From the NCBI GenBank assembly GCA_000174895.1, contig ACOK01000116.1, forward strand, positions 1-64,000: a stretch of DNA of 64,000 bases, read 5' to 3'. Below, piece by piece: positions 43,242 to 53,758 of this stretch. The DNA comes from Ruminococcus flavefaciens FD-1 (GTDB lineage Bacteria; Bacillota; Clostridia; Oscillospirales; Ruminococcaceae). The notes beneath the pieces are model-generated. The model ran no database searches. It was not told where the DNA came from and worked only from the letters and a program-made list of their open reading frames with translations. Position 1 is the stretch's first letter. The number at the start of each line of letters is the position of its first letter. The translations under genes and the position numbers were made by a program.

Positions 43242-46205
43242 TTATTCTGTTCTGAGAGCCTCGACGGGGTCTTTCTTGGATGCTACTCTTGACGGGATAA
43301 GTCCTGCTATGAGGGTGAGCACCATGCTGATTATGATAAGTGCCACAGCGCCGTTGACAGGAACTCTTGCCGCAAGGGTATCGAGGCTTGTTACGTGGTG
43401 GATGATATAATTGATCGGAATTGTAAGAAGTACTGACACGCCTATACCGATAAGGCCTGCGCACAGTCCCACAAGGAGAGTTTCGGCGTTGAACACAGTA
43501 GATACGTCGTGCTTTGATGCGCCGATCGCACGGAGAATACCGATCTCCCTCGTTCTTTCGAGAACTGAGATATAAGTGATGATACCGATCATGATGGACG
43601 ATACCACCAGTGAGATTCCCACAAATGCGATAAGCAGATAGGATATACCGCTGATAATGCCTGTGATGGACGACATAAGCAGTGCGACATAGTCGGTATA
43701 ATGGATAACATCTGCCTCCTTGACGCCTTTGTTGTAGTCCTCGATAGCGTCGGATATCTCGTCCTTATCCTCGAAGCTTCTTGCAAAAAGGCGGATAGTT
43801 GAAGGATCGTCCTCCTGTGCCTTGCCGAGAAGCTTCATGTTGTCCTCATATGTGGAATCCGAGACCTGTTCGGGTATGAACTCGTCGTATATCTTGAGAT
43901 ACTGGTCATTGGTAAGCTTTGTACCGTCGAGAGCGGCAGAAAGCTGATTATTTGTCATAGAACCGAGCTGTTCCTGTGACATTGCTTCATATTGTTCAGC
44001 CACCTGCTGTCTGATGGCATCTTCCACAAACTTCTTCATCTCGTCGTCGCTGAGGTTATCGATATAGGATGTGACCTGTGAAGAATCAACGCCCAGCTGA
44101 GCGGAATACATTTCTGTTATCTGCTTTACGAAAGTCTTGCGGTCGAAGTCCTTCATTGCTTCAGCCACCTGAGCCTCCATCTGCTTTTCATCGGGCTGAG
44201 CGGCGATGAATCGGTAAACATCAGCTTTCTCGTCAGTCTTTGCCTTCTTGACGTAATCCTTTGCATCGTCTATCTTTTCCTTGTCAGTGGGGCCCTGATA
44301 CTCGTCTGTGATGAATCTTGTACCAGTCAGCACATCAACAGTCTCGTCCTCCTCCTGAGCCTTCACAAGTTCGCTGTCATTGGTCTTGTCGATGACGAAC
44401 TGTGTAAGCTCTGAAGTATAGCCGATGTAGCTGGTGAGCATTGCGGCCTTTACGTCTTCCTTGGGACGGATGAAGCCTGTTATCTTCAGCTCTGTGCCGA
44501 TTTCATCGGAATTATAGAGGTAATCGAGGCCTGTTTCGTTAGCGGTCAGGTCAACGTAGCCCTTGCCGCCTTCGTTTTTCTGGTAGTATTCGCATGGGAG
44601 AATCATCTTGAACTTCTTGTTCATTATCTCATCGAAGCTCCATTCAAGAGTACCGTAGTCCTTTATCTCCTCGCTGCTCATTGCGGCTTTTATCTTTTCC
44701 TTGAAGTCGTCCTGATTTTTTAGACCCATAGCGTAAACTATGATATCAGGCAGTTCGTTGTTCTTGGTGAGTACCACAACAGCTTCGTTGTAAGCATCGG
44801 GCCAATCGCCGTGAACTACTTCATACTGCTCTTTTACGATGTCATTTACGCCCTTGCCGTCCGCATTGGGAAGAAGCTCCTGGAAAACGTTAAGGCCGAA
44901 AGCCTGCATCTCCATGCCTGCCATTGGATTGTTCATGGCAGTCGACATATAATCCGAACCCTCCACGCCGAGAGCCTTGGAGTAAAGCTCCATGAAGTCA
45001 GCCTTAATTATCTCGCCGTCGGGAGTTTCCGTAAATACGGGCATTTTCACATCGTAGCTGAATCCCACAGCGCTTGCCTTATCCTTGATAACGTCGCTCT
45101 CGTCGATGAATTTCTTGAAGTCCTTCATGTTGTTAATCTGCTTGGCAGAAGCATTGAAGGAATTGAACATATCGTAAATGGCGGTATTTGCATATACCTT
45201 GTCATCATCGAATGTGCGGTTCTCGTAGTCCTGCTGATTCTGCATGAGTGATTCCACCATGCCGGAAGTATCGGTATTTTCACGGTATATCTCCAGCGGA
45301 TAGGAAGAAAGCGTCTCCTCCTGGACATTGTCGATATACTCATTGATACCCGTTGACAGAGAAAGAATGAGCGCTATGCCTATGATACCTATAGAACCCG
45401 CAAACGCTGTCAGGATAGTCCTTCCCTTTTTGGTAAGCAGATTGTTCAGTGAGAGCGATACTGCAGTGCCGAAGGACATCGATACACGCTTTTTCTTGGC
45501 ATCCTGCTTATCATCGGCTTTCTCAGGCTCATAGGGTGAGCTGTCTGCGGTAAGCTTTCCGTCCTTTATCCTTACGATACGTGTAGCATACTGCTCGGCA
45601 AGTTCGGGGTTATGAGTTACCATGATTACCAGTTTATCCTTGGCTATCTCCTTGAGGAGCTCCATTACCTGAATGGAGGTCTCGCTGTCGAGAGCGCCGG
45701 TCGGCTCGTCGGCAAGGAGGATATCCGGATTATTTATCAGCGCACGGGCAATTGCAACTCTCTGCATCTGTCCGCCTGACATCTGATTCGGCTTCTTATG
45801 GAGCTGATCGCCCAGTCCCACTTTTTCGAGAGCTTCCTTTGCACGTTTCTTTCGCTCGGATTTTGATACGCCCGAGATGGTAAGCGCCAGTTCTACGTTG
45901 GCAAGAACGGTCTGATGCGGTATCAGGTTATAGCTCTGGAAAATGAATCCGATGGAGTGGTTTCTGTATGCGTCCCAGTCTCTGTCCTTGTACTCCTTGG
46001 TGGAAACTCCGTTGATTATCAGGTTGCCCGAAGTATAGTGGTCGAGACCTCCAATGATGTTGAGCAGTGTTGTCTTTCCGCAGCCCGAATGACCGAGTAT
46101 AGCCACAAACTCGTTTTCACGGAATGTGATGCTTACGCCGTTCAGGGCTTTTACAATGTTATCGCCGCTTCCGTATTCTTTGACGATATCTTTAAGTTGA
46201 AGCAT
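43242..46205 (-). CDS. MacB-like ABC exporter, fused ATPase and FtsX permease
   Basis: 987 residues from the ATG at 46205 (AAAGGGGA upstream). ATPase domain about 1-225 with Walker A 'GHSGCGKTT', signature 'MSGGQMQR' and 'ILLADEPTGALDSE'; a membrane helix near 275; a very large extracytoplasmic region of about 540 residues; and three C-terminal helices with the FtsX core ('GIITYISVLERTREIGILRA'). Fused exporters of this size are common in Clostridia and usually handle peptides. A monocistronic unit. Confidence 0.92.
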   Translation of the reverse strand: MLQLKDIVKEYGSGDNIVKALNGVSITFRENEFVAILGHSGCGKTTLLNIIGGLDHYTSGNLIINGVSTKEYKDRDWDAYRNHSIGFIFQSYNLIPHQTVLANVELALTISGVSKSERKKRAKEALEKVGLGDQLHKKPNQMSGGQMQRVAIARALINNPDILLADEPTGALDSETSIQVMELLKEIAKDKLVIMVTHNPELAEQYATRIVRIKDGKLTADSSPYEPEKADDKQDAKKKRVSMSFGTAVSLSLNNLLTKKGRTILTAFAGSIGIIGIALILSLSTGINEYIDNVQEETLSSYPLEIYRENTDTSGMVESLMQNQQDYENRTFDDDKVYANTAIYDMFNSFNASAKQINNMKDFKKFIDESDVIKDKASAVGFSYDVKMPVFTETPDGEIIKADFMELYSKALGVEGSDYMSTAMNNPMAGMEMQAFGLNVFQELLPNADGKGVNDIVKEQYEVVHGDWPDAYNEAVVVLTKNNELPDIIVYAMGLKNQDDFKEKIKAAMSSEEIKDYGTLEWSFDEIMNKKFKMILPCEYYQKNEGGKGYVDLTANETGLDYLYNSDEIGTELKITGFIRPKEDVKAAMLTSYIGYTSELTQFVIDKTNDSELVKAQEEDETVDVLTGTRFITDEYQGPTDKEKIDDAKDYVKKAKTDEKADVYRFIAAQPDEKQMEAQVAEAMKDFDRKTFVKQITEMYSAQLGVDSSQVTSYIDNLSDDEMKKFVEDAIRQQVAEQYEAMSQEQLGSMTNNQLSAALDGTKLTNDQYLKIYDEFIPEQVSDSTYEDNMKLLGKAQEDDPSTIRLFARSFEDKDEISDAIEDYNKGVKEADVIHYTDYVALLMSSITGIISGISYLLIAFVGISLVVSSIMIGIITYISVLERTREIGILRAIGASKHDVSTVFNAETLLVGLCAGLIGIGVSVLLTIPINYIIHHVTSLDTLAARVPVNGAVALIIISMVLTLIAGLIPSRVASKKDPVEALRTE

Positions 46206-46335
46206 TTGATTTCCCCTTTCAAAATAATCTCCTGTGTTTGTGAATAAAATCACAATATGATTATATCATATTCACAAAGAGAAATCAATTATCTTGTGAA
46301 CATTTCACAAAGTGTTTACAAAACTGCACAAATAA

Positions 46336-46363
46336 AGGGACACTTCATTGTTAAAGTGTCCCT
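46336..46363 (-). terminator. terminator of the prs gene
   Basis: Perfect 10-bp stem AGGGACACTT / AAGTGTCCCT, 8-nt loop, TTTATTTG following on the minus strand. Confidence 0.8.
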
Positions 46364-46376
46364 ATTATTTATGTCA

Positions 46377-47540
46377 TTATTTCATGCCGTACTTCTTGAG
46401 CAGATTTTCAATCTTCTCGTGAGGATCGATGATCTTGCTGATGGAAACATCGTGGTTGATAGCCTCGATGAAGTATGCGATATACTTTGATACATCAACT
46501 TCGTGGAACCATGGTCTGCTGAGAAGCTCGGGAGTTCTGTAGGTCAGGTTTGTACCGAATACACCGCCGATAACGCCTTCTTCGTAAGCCTTGTCGAACT
46601 TTTCAAGGCCGTTTGTGAATATAGCGTATGTAGCGTATGTGAAGATTCTTCCTGCCTTCTTCTTCTTGAGGTTGTAAGCAAGGTCGAGCATTGACTCACC
46701 TGATGAGATGATATCATCAGCAACGAAGACATCCTTGCCTTCAACAGGATTACCGAGGTATTCATGAGCAACGATAGGATTGCGGCCGTTTACGATAGTT
46801 GAGTAGTCTCTTCTCTTGTAGAACATACCCATATCAACGCCGAGAACAGAAGCATAGTACATATTTCTGTTGAGAGCGCCTTCATCAGGGCTGACTACCA
46901 TGAATTTCTCCTTTGAGAAGTTGAGATCCTTGATATCCTTCAGCATAGCCTTGAGTACCTGATAAGTAGGCATAACGTTATCGAAGCCCATAAGAGGCAC
47001 AGCGTTCTGTACTCTCGGGTCGTGAGCGTCGAAAGTAACGATGTTTGATACGCCCATAGCTTCAAGCTCCTGGAGTGCGCAGGCACAGTCGAGTGATTCA
47101 CGGTAGCTTCTTCTGTGCTGACGTCCGCCGTAAAGGGTAGGCATGATAACAGTGATCCTGTGAGCCTTACCGCTGGCAGCCTGGATTATTCTCTTGAGGT
47201 CCTGGAAATGGTCATCAGGAGACATGGAGTTCTGCATTCCGAAGTAATCGTACTTGATGCTGTAGTTGCCTACATCGATGATGATGAAGAGGTCCTTGCC
47301 TCGAACAGTTGACTTGATAAGGCCCTTACCGTCACCTGAAGAAAATCTTGGGCATTCGCTTTCAACCAGGAAAGAATCAACATTGATTCCGCCCTTGCCG
47401 GCCCAGTCAACGAGGTAATCGTCGATCTTTCCGCCCAGCTCTGTGACGCTGTTCATGGCAATGATGCCGATAGGGGCAACATTTGAATCTCTTCCGAATA
47501 AAATCTCACTTGAAGCTGTCATAAAAATGTACTCGCACAT
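46377..47540 (-). CDS. prs: ribose-phosphate pyrophosphokinase (clostridial long form)
   Basis: About 387 residues from the ATG at 47540; the frame extends to 47567, but the AAAGGAG site lies inside that extension. PRPP-synthase features are present: 'FDAHDPRVQNAVPLMGFDN' (loop with catalytic His region), 'VSPDEGALNRN' and the PRPP-binding loop 'VFVADDIISSGESMLDLA'. It makes PRPP from ribose 5-phosphate and ATP. Followed upstream on the same strand by ppa, which removes pyrophosphate; the exact start is uncertain. Confidence 0.88.
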   Translation of the reverse strand: MCEYIFMTASSEILFGRDSNVAPIGIIAMNSVTELGGKIDDYLVDWAGKGGINVDSFLVESECPRFSSGDGKGLIKSTVRGKDLFIIIDVGNYSIKYDYFGMQNSMSPDDHFQDLKRIIQAASGKAHRITVIMPTLYGGRQHRRSYRESLDCACALQELEAMGVSNIVTFDAHDPRVQNAVPLMGFDNVMPTYQVLKAMLKDIKDLNFSKEKFMVVSPDEGALNRNMYYASVLGVDMGMFYKRRDYSTIVNGRNPIVAHEYLGNPVEGKDVFVADDIISSGESMLDLAYNLKKKKAGRIFTYATYAIFTNGLEKFDKAYEEGVIGGVFGTNLTYRTPELLSRPWFHEVDVSKYIAYFIEAINHDVSISKIIDPHEKIENLLKKYGMK

Positions 47541-47598
47541 ACCGCCTGTGCGATACTCCTTTCGCATAAAAGATAATTTCCATACTCATTTCGGCTGA

Positions 47599-48129
47599 TC
47601 ACTTGCAGAAGTTTTCGATATAGCGTTCAATATCCCCGCTGATTATTTTTTTCGCCTCTTCTGCATGATCGACCTCGTTAACGGCTGTTGTTTTGTTTTC
47701 AAGTTCCTTGTACACCTTGAAGAAATGGGTCATTTCCTCGAAGATATGTTTAGGCAGTTCCTCGATATCCTTATACATATTGTAATTAGGATCATCGAAC
47801 GGGATAGCAATGATCTTGTCATCTCTGTGATCATTGTCGAGCATTCTTATAACTCCGATGGGGTAGCATCTTACCAGAGTAAGAGGTATGAGCTGTTCCG
47901 AACAGAGCACGAGAACGTCGAGGGGATCGTTGTCGTCTGAGTAGGTCCTTGGTATAAATCCGTAGTTTGCAGGATAGTGGGTAGAGGTATAGAGGATACG
48001 GTCCATTTTGATGAGACCTGTCTCCTTGTCAAGTTCATACTTGATCTTGCTTCCCTTACCTATCTCGATCACTGCAATGAAATCATCGGGACTTATTCTT
48101 TTAGGACTGATCTTATGCCAGATATTCAT
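47599..48129 (-). CDS. ppa: inorganic pyrophosphatase, soluble family I
   Basis: 176 residues. Family I motifs: '[19 protein letters not shown]', '[24 protein letters not shown]' with the Asp cluster for Mg, and '[12 protein letters not shown]'. It hydrolyses pyrophosphate and so drives biosynthetic reactions. It is transcribed toward prs with a 58-base gap. GGAGGG precedes the start. Confidence 0.95.
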   Translation of the reverse strand: MNIWHKISPKRISPDDFIAVIEIGKGSKIKYELDKETGLIKMDRILYTSTHYPANYGFIPRTYSDDNDPLDVLVLCSEQLIPLTLVRCYPIGVIRMLDNDHRDDKIIAIPFDDPNYNMYKDIEELPKHIFEEMTHFFKVYKELENKTTAVNEVDHAEEAKKIISGDIERYIENFCK

Positions 48130-48534
48130 AAATTCCCTCCGCAGCCTGTCCCGTCATGGGACGAATTTCCTGTTCCTGAAATAGGCAGAAACAGGGTATT
48201 TCGCAGTTATCCGCTACTAATAGTATACCATTTTTTTGAGATTTGTCAATATTACCGCAGATTTTCGGCATTTACAATAAATTATCACAGATTTCGGAGT
48301 TTTTTTCGTTTTATAGCCAGATATTGCGATTGTGTCACCGAAGGCATTTCCGCAAGGAGCATAAATGCCTGAAAGCAGATATTTCCTGAATCAGCAGCAG
48401 CTGTATATTATATAAAAATACACGATATAATTTTACAATACTATTGATTTTTTTCATGAAATATTGTAAAATAGAAATATACTATTGCTTCATGAGAAAG
48501 ACAAAACAATATAAAGAAAAGGAGGCGCTGCAGC
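48130..48534. other. intergenic stretch with a strong hairpin
   Basis: Divergent control region between ppa and the GGDEF gene. It holds a perfect hairpin AGGCATTT / AAATGCCT (about 48343-48371) and a possible promoter (TTGATT, 17 bp, TAAAAT near 48447-48475) within an inverted repeat ACAATA / TATTGT. No known riboswitch pattern was recognised. Confidence 0.4.
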
Positions 48535-50466
48535 ATGAAAGGATACAGGATTGCTCTTATAATCGAAGAAATAGACCAGAGCTACCAGAGTGCGGTTTTA
48601 AGCGGAATTTCCGTTTCGGCAGCTGAGTTCGGCCTGAATATTTCTGCCTTCATCTCATTCAGCGGTTCAGTCAGCAATCCACGCCACGACGCAGGCGAAT
48701 TCAATATTTTCAATCTCCCCGATTTCCATGATTTCGACGGCGCAATCCTCCTTACCAATACCATCGGATATGAGCCTCTTGCCAATTCCATACATCAGCG
48801 TATCAGAGAAGCAGGCATCCCCGCTGTCAGCATCGACAACGACATAGAGGATTTCTATTATATCGGCATAGACAACAAAACCGCCATGCGTGAAATTACC
48901 GAGCATATGATAAACAAGCACGGCCTTACCTCTTTCAACTACATCTCGGGCCCGAAGGATAATCCGGAAAGTGCAGCCCGCCTCAAGGCGTTCCTTGAGG
49001 TGCTTGATGAGCATAATATCATGATAAGCGAGGACCGTATCTACTACGGCGATTTCCGTGCACCGTCAGGCAAAAAGGCGGTGGAATACTTCATTAATTC
49101 CGGCGGCACCATGCCCCAGGCTATAATCTGCGCCAACGACGTTATGGCGGCTTCGGCTATAAACAGACTTTCCGCCGAGGGCTACAATGTCCCCGAGGAT
49201 ATAGCTGTAACAGGCTTCGATAATACCTATGCCACCCATAATTATCAGGTGGAGCTTACCTCAGTTGACCGACCTCTGGCACTTTCGGGACGTATCGCCT
49301 GCAAGACCCTTTACAACCACTTCAACAAGATACCTGTCCCCCACAGCAATGTACTGAGTATGTCCACAAGATTCACGGAAAGCTGCGGATGTTTCCAGAA
49401 TGCAGTTACTGATATCGCTCACTTCAAGGAGCTGAACTACAGGAACTACACCAGATTCGAGACTGCACAGAATCATATGGCAAAGCTCAACAATCTTTCC
49501 AGCGAGCTTCTCGGATGCAATAATTTTGAGGAGTATATCGACAAGCTGAAGGACTTCTGCCGCCTTACCAATCCCGATGAGTACTACCTCTGCCTCTGCG
49601 AAAACTGGAACAAAGGCGGTCTCAGGGACTACACCTACGCCGGAATGATCGACAATACAAAAGTGCCTACCAATTACACCAAAAGAATGCTCGTCCCCAT
49701 CGCATACGTTGACGGACAGTTCTACAATGTGGGAAGCATCAAGAAAAAGCATATAATCCCCAATATCGCAGATACTCTCGCCACAGGCAGATTCTACTAT
49801 ATAATCCCGCTCCACTTTGCGGAAAGATGCCTCGGATATATGGTCATCTCCAATTCAAGGATACCGCTGAACAATTCGACATTCGAGACCTTCTGCATAT
49901 GTCTGAGCAATTCACTGGAGAATATCAGGAAGCTGATATGCCTTGAATACGCAGTAAACCGCCTCGGAAGCCTGTACGTCCACGATACTTTCTCAGGAAT
50001 CTACAACCGCAACGGCTTTGTGCAGGCAGCTTCCGGCCCCTATAAAAGATGCATCAGGGAGCAGAAAAGCATTATGCTCATGTTCATTGACCTTGACGGA
50101 CTGAAAATGATAAACGACACCTACGGCCACGATGTAGGCGATACGGCTATATGCTATATAGCAGATGTACTTTCACGTTCATGCAGGAAAAACGAGATAT
50201 TCTGCCGTTTCGGCGGTGACGAATTCATAGTCTTCGCCCCCGAATATTCCGTTGCGAATGCGGAGGCTCTTGTCAATAAGATCAAGGATAATATAATCCG
50301 CATCAACAACACGGGTTCCAATCCATTTGAACTCAGTGCAAGTATAGGATATATCATAGAAGTCCCCGAGGAGAACGATGAGATATTCGACTTTGTTACA
50401 AAGGCCGATAAGGTAATGTACGAGGAAAAGAAGAAAAAGAAGCATTCTCACTATCTTAAATCCTGA
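48535..50466 (+). CDS. LacI-type sugar-binding domain fused to GGDEF diguanylate cyclase
   Basis: 643 residues. A periplasmic-binding-protein-like fold of the LacI/GalR C-domain type fills about 1-285 ('ICANDVMAASAINRLSAEGY', 'DIAVTGFDNT'), without a DNA-binding helix-turn-helix, signal peptide or membrane segment. A GAF-like region follows (about 300-460), then GGDEF (about 475-640) with an intact active site 'RFGGDEF'. The product-inhibition site upstream reads RKNE instead of RxxD. It probably couples an intracellular sugar or effector to c-di-GMP synthesis. AGGAGG precedes the start. Confidence 0.87.
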   Translation: MKGYRIALIIEEIDQSYQSAVLSGISVSAAEFGLNISAFISFSGSVSNPRHDAGEFNIFNLPDFHDFDGAILLTNTIGYEPLANSIHQRIREAGIPAVSIDNDIEDFYYIGIDNKTAMREITEHMINKHGLTSFNYISGPKDNPESAARLKAFLEVLDEHNIMISEDRIYYGDFRAPSGKKAVEYFINSGGTMPQAIICANDVMAASAINRLSAEGYNVPEDIAVTGFDNTYATHNYQVELTSVDRPLALSGRIACKTLYNHFNKIPVPHSNVLSMSTRFTESCGCFQNAVTDIAHFKELNYRNYTRFETAQNHMAKLNNLSSELLGCNNFEEYIDKLKDFCRLTNPDEYYLCLCENWNKGGLRDYTYAGMIDNTKVPTNYTKRMLVPIAYVDGQFYNVGSIKKKHIIPNIADTLATGRFYYIIPLHFAERCLGYMVISNSRIPLNNSTFETFCICLSNSLENIRKLICLEYAVNRLGSLYVHDTFSGIYNRNGFVQAASGPYKRCIREQKSIMLMFIDLDGLKMINDTYGHDVGDTAICYIADVLSRSCRKNEIFCRFGGDEFIVFAPEYSVANAEALVNKIKDNIIRINNTGSNPFELSASIGYIIEVPEENDEIFDFVTKADKVMYEEKKKKKHSHYLKS

Positions 50467-50525
50467 CCCAAAGAACAAGTTCTCTGCTTCTGTATAACAG
50501 AAGCCGGATTATTATTAATACGAAA

Positions 50526-50565
50526 AATCCACCTGAACCAGATGAGAGTTCGGGTGGATTTTTTT
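50526..50565 (+). terminator. terminator of the GGDEF gene
   Basis: AATCCACC(T)GAAC / GTTC(G)GGTGGATT with seven T residues. Confidence 0.85.
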
Positions 50566-51010
50566 GCTCTTATTATTGAAAACCCGGATACTTTCTGCAC
50601 GAATGAAATACATCAGCATCAGTTTTTCAGCAAGCAAATGAGACTTTTCAAGAGCATTTTTATTTTATGGCACATTATTATTTCGGTGATAAATTCAGAT
50701 TTGACGATGCTTCAACATCGTTCGGTTTTCCACATCCGCTCTGTACAAATGAGCACTGAGCGGAAAATGTGCTGAATGGAATACTTTCTTGTTACCATTT
50801 GTACAGCTCCTTTCCAAGCTGAGCCAGCTCGGCAGCAATCACGATTCGCTTGCTGCGTTCGCTTACTCTTTTCGTTAAGCATGATCTGCTTTCGCTCATC
50901 CCACTTTTCTTTGTAAGAAGATCAATGAGATGTATATATTATAACCTGTTTTTCCCGTTTTGTCCAATTCATATTACTGATAATCGGTTATAAAAACAGG
51001 CTATTTGCTG
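50566..51010. other. gene-free stretch with degenerate coding remnants
   Basis: No intact gene. On the minus strand between about 50935 and 50800 short pieces in different frames look like a decayed protein ('YKEKWDERKQ', then 'VIAAELAQLGKELYKW' in another frame). No repeat or RNA family was recognised. Confidence 0.35.
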
Positions 51011-51232
51011 TCACTTTTTTATGATAGCGTTAAGCTGCGAGACCAGTTCATCTGCATCAATCCCATGAACTTCTGCCGCTTCGCTTACAGTTTCAACTCC
51101 CGATGAGGGACATCCGAGACAGTGCATCCCGATACTGAAAAGCAGTTCCGCAGTTTCGGGATGAAACAGCACCATATCTCCGATGAGCGTTTGAGGAGTT
51201 ACAGTTTCAACTCTGTCAATATCTATTTTCAT
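51011..51232 (-). CDS. DUF1858 disulfide-domain protein
   Basis: 73 residues of the DUF1858 type, with 'SIGMHCLGCPSSGVETVSEA' holding the CxxC pair. This small helical domain is often found beside hybrid-cluster and Nif-like proteins and is thought to be redox or Fe-S linked. It starts eight bases after the nifH stop with its own GAGGTGAG site, so it is part of the nif-like operon. Confidence 0.85.
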   Translation of the reverse strand: MKIDIDRVETVTPQTLIGDMVLFHPETAELLFSIGMHCLGCPSSGVETVSEAAEVHGIDADELVSQLNAIIKK

Positions 51233-51240
51233 GGCTCACC

Positions 51241-52104
<864 letters not shown>

Positions 52105-52206
52105 TTACACCTTTCATTCTTTGATTTATTGAGGATAACTGCGCCGCCGCAAGCAGAGAAATGCAGCGGCACAGTACAGGTTAAAGCACCTGTGGGCATG
52201 AAACTG

Positions 52207-53082
52207 TCAACCATGTGAGAATGTATCCTTGTGTGCGATACGTTTCAGATAGATCTGGTCGCCGTAGTCCTTTTCGCCGGGAACTCCGATAGCGTCCGCA
52301 CGGCATCGCTGACAATGCCTGAATACATCTATGTATTTTGAAGCCTTTGCCCTGACGCTTTCTATCTGAGCGCAGGTGGGTTCGGGATAGTCTTTCAGTT
52401 CATTCTGAGGGATAAGCGGGATAATATTGTAGATCGAAGCACCTGCCGCTTTCACAGTTTTCGCTATCTCCTCGATATGCTCATCATTAATGCCGACAAC
52501 AAGCACTGTATTCACCTTTATGGTAATGCCTGCCGCACTGACTTTTCGTATGCCTTCAAGCTGATTTTTTATGAGTATCTCAGCCGCTTCAACTCCCGTA
52601 TAGTGCTTACCGTGATAAAGTATGCCACGGTTCAGCTTCGCCTCTGTTTCGGGATCAACTGCATTTACCGTGACCGTCAGTGAGTCGATATCAGTAGATA
52701 TTATCTCGTCCGCCTTTTCAGCAAGCAGAAGTCCGTTTGTGCTCATGCACTTGACCAGATCGGGAAAATTCTGCTTTATAAGCCGGAATGTTTCCAGTGC
52801 ATAATCCGATGCAAGAGTATCTCCCGGACCTGCAATTCCTGCAACTTTTATAGCAGGACACAGTTCAAGGGAACGCTTTATCACATCTATTGCTTCTTCA
52901 GGCTTTATCACCGTCGATGCCACACCGGGACGCTTTTCGTAGTCGTTGATACGCCTGTCACAGAATCGGCACTCAATATTGCAGGTAGGACTTATGGGAA
53001 GATGAATTCGTCCTGTTGAGCCTTTTTTGCCCCTTGCATAGCAGGGATGCTTGTCAGTCAGTTCTTCGTAGGATATTGCCAT
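52207..53082 (-). CDS. nifB: NifB-type radical SAM protein
   Basis: 291 residues. The radical SAM cluster CxxxCxxC is Cys34, Cys38, Cys41 ('CNIECRFC'), preceded by the NifB-like 'HPCYARGKKGSTGRIHLPIS'; a late Cys pair ('HCQRCRADA') provides extra cluster ligands. NifB builds the 8Fe-9S-C core of nitrogenase cofactors. The C-terminal NafY-like domain of long NifBs is absent here but is encoded as the adjacent gene, whose end overlaps the start of this one by 25 bases. Confidence 0.92.
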   Translation of the reverse strand: MAISYEELTDKHPCYARGKKGSTGRIHLPISPTCNIECRFCDRRINDYEKRPGVASTVIKPEEAIDVIKRSLELCPAIKVAGIAGPGDTLASDYALETFRLIKQNFPDLVKCMSTNGLLLAEKADEIISTDIDSLTVTVNAVDPETEAKLNRGILYHGKHYTGVEAAEILIKNQLEGIRKVSAAGITIKVNTVLVVGINDEHIEEIAKTVKAAGASIYNIIPLIPQNELKDYPEPTCAQIESVRAKASKYIDVFRHCQRCRADAIGVPGEKDYGDQIYLKRIAHKDTFSHG

Positions 53083-53429
53083 TCATCCACCTCCCACAGC
53101 TTATCAGCTATTATTTTTTCTACAAGCGGCTCAACAGGAAACGGTGCTTCGTAGACTGTAAGCCCCCTGCTTTCAAGCTGCTGAGATGCGCCTGAACCTA
53201 TCTTCGCCACAAGTACTGCGTGAACATCGCTGAGTACATCTATCACCTTGTCAAATGACGAGTCATTGTGATAATGTCCCTGACAGACACGCTCAACTTC
53301 TCTTGTTCCTTTGTATTCATATTTTCCTGTTTCAGCATCCAGTTCGATTATATGAAATCTCTCTGCATGACCGAAATGCTGATTCACGACGATTCCGTCG
53401 GTCGATGCAACAGCTATTCTGTATGCCAT
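53058..53429 (-). CDS. NafY/NifX-family cofactor-binding protein
   Basis: 123 residues of the dinitrogenase iron-molybdenum cofactor biosynthesis family ('IAVASTDGIVVNQHFGHAER', 'VLVAKIGSGASQQLESRGL'). These domains bind NifB-co or FeMo-co during transfer. It is first in the NafY-NifB-NifH-DUF1858 group, with a GAGGTG ribosome site. Confidence 0.88.
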   Translation of the reverse strand: MAYRIAVASTDGIVVNQHFGHAERFHIIELDAETGKYEYKGTREVERVCQGHYHNDSSFDKVIDVLSDVHAVLVAKIGSGASQQLESRGLTVYEAPFPVEPLVEKIIADKLWEVDEWQYPTKN

Positions 53430-53441
53430 AATATCACCTCA

Positions 53442-53551
53442 TTATTTGCCGCCGACTGCGGCTATCCTTTCAAATAAAGACACTACTGTTCTGCGGAGTA
53501 CGTATCTTTCATCGCCTCCTCAACAAGTACGGGATTTATTTCCTTAGTCAT
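53442..53551 (-). pseudogene. small ORF upstream of the nif-like operon, apparently frameshifted
   Basis: An ATG at 53551 has an excellent AAAGGAGG site and gives 22 residues (MTKEINPVLVEEAMKDTYSA, then EQ) before a stop at 53483-53485. A second frame stays open over the same stretch and ends at 53442-53444, just before the nafY ribosome site (YVLRRTVVSLFERIAAVGGK). One inserted base would join the two into a peptide of about 37 residues. It may be a broken or recoded small gene. Confidence 0.4.
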
Positions 53552-53696
53552 TATCCTGCCTCCTTTGCATCTGTTATGTATATATTATACATAGGCAAAG
53601 TAGGTTTGTCCAATACTTGTTTCCGAGATTCTATTCTCAGAAATACCGATAACTGCGGCCGAGGACGGATAATTCCCGATATGCCGCCTTATGCGG

Positions 53697-53725
53697 TTGA
53701 CAAATGTATTCTTTTGCAGTATAAT
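53697..53725 (+). promoter_or_regulatory. promoter of the GNAT gene
   Basis: Perfect consensus TTGACA (53697-53702), 17-bp spacer, TATAAT (53720-53725). Confidence 0.85.
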
Positions 53726-53758
53726 CATTGTATTCTACCATACAGAGGAGGAAAAACC

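Noticed and set aside
48341..48371. c-di-GMP riboswitch upstream of the GGDEF gene
   Set aside because: Only a simple 8-bp hairpin is visible; the conserved GEMM sequence blocks are absent.
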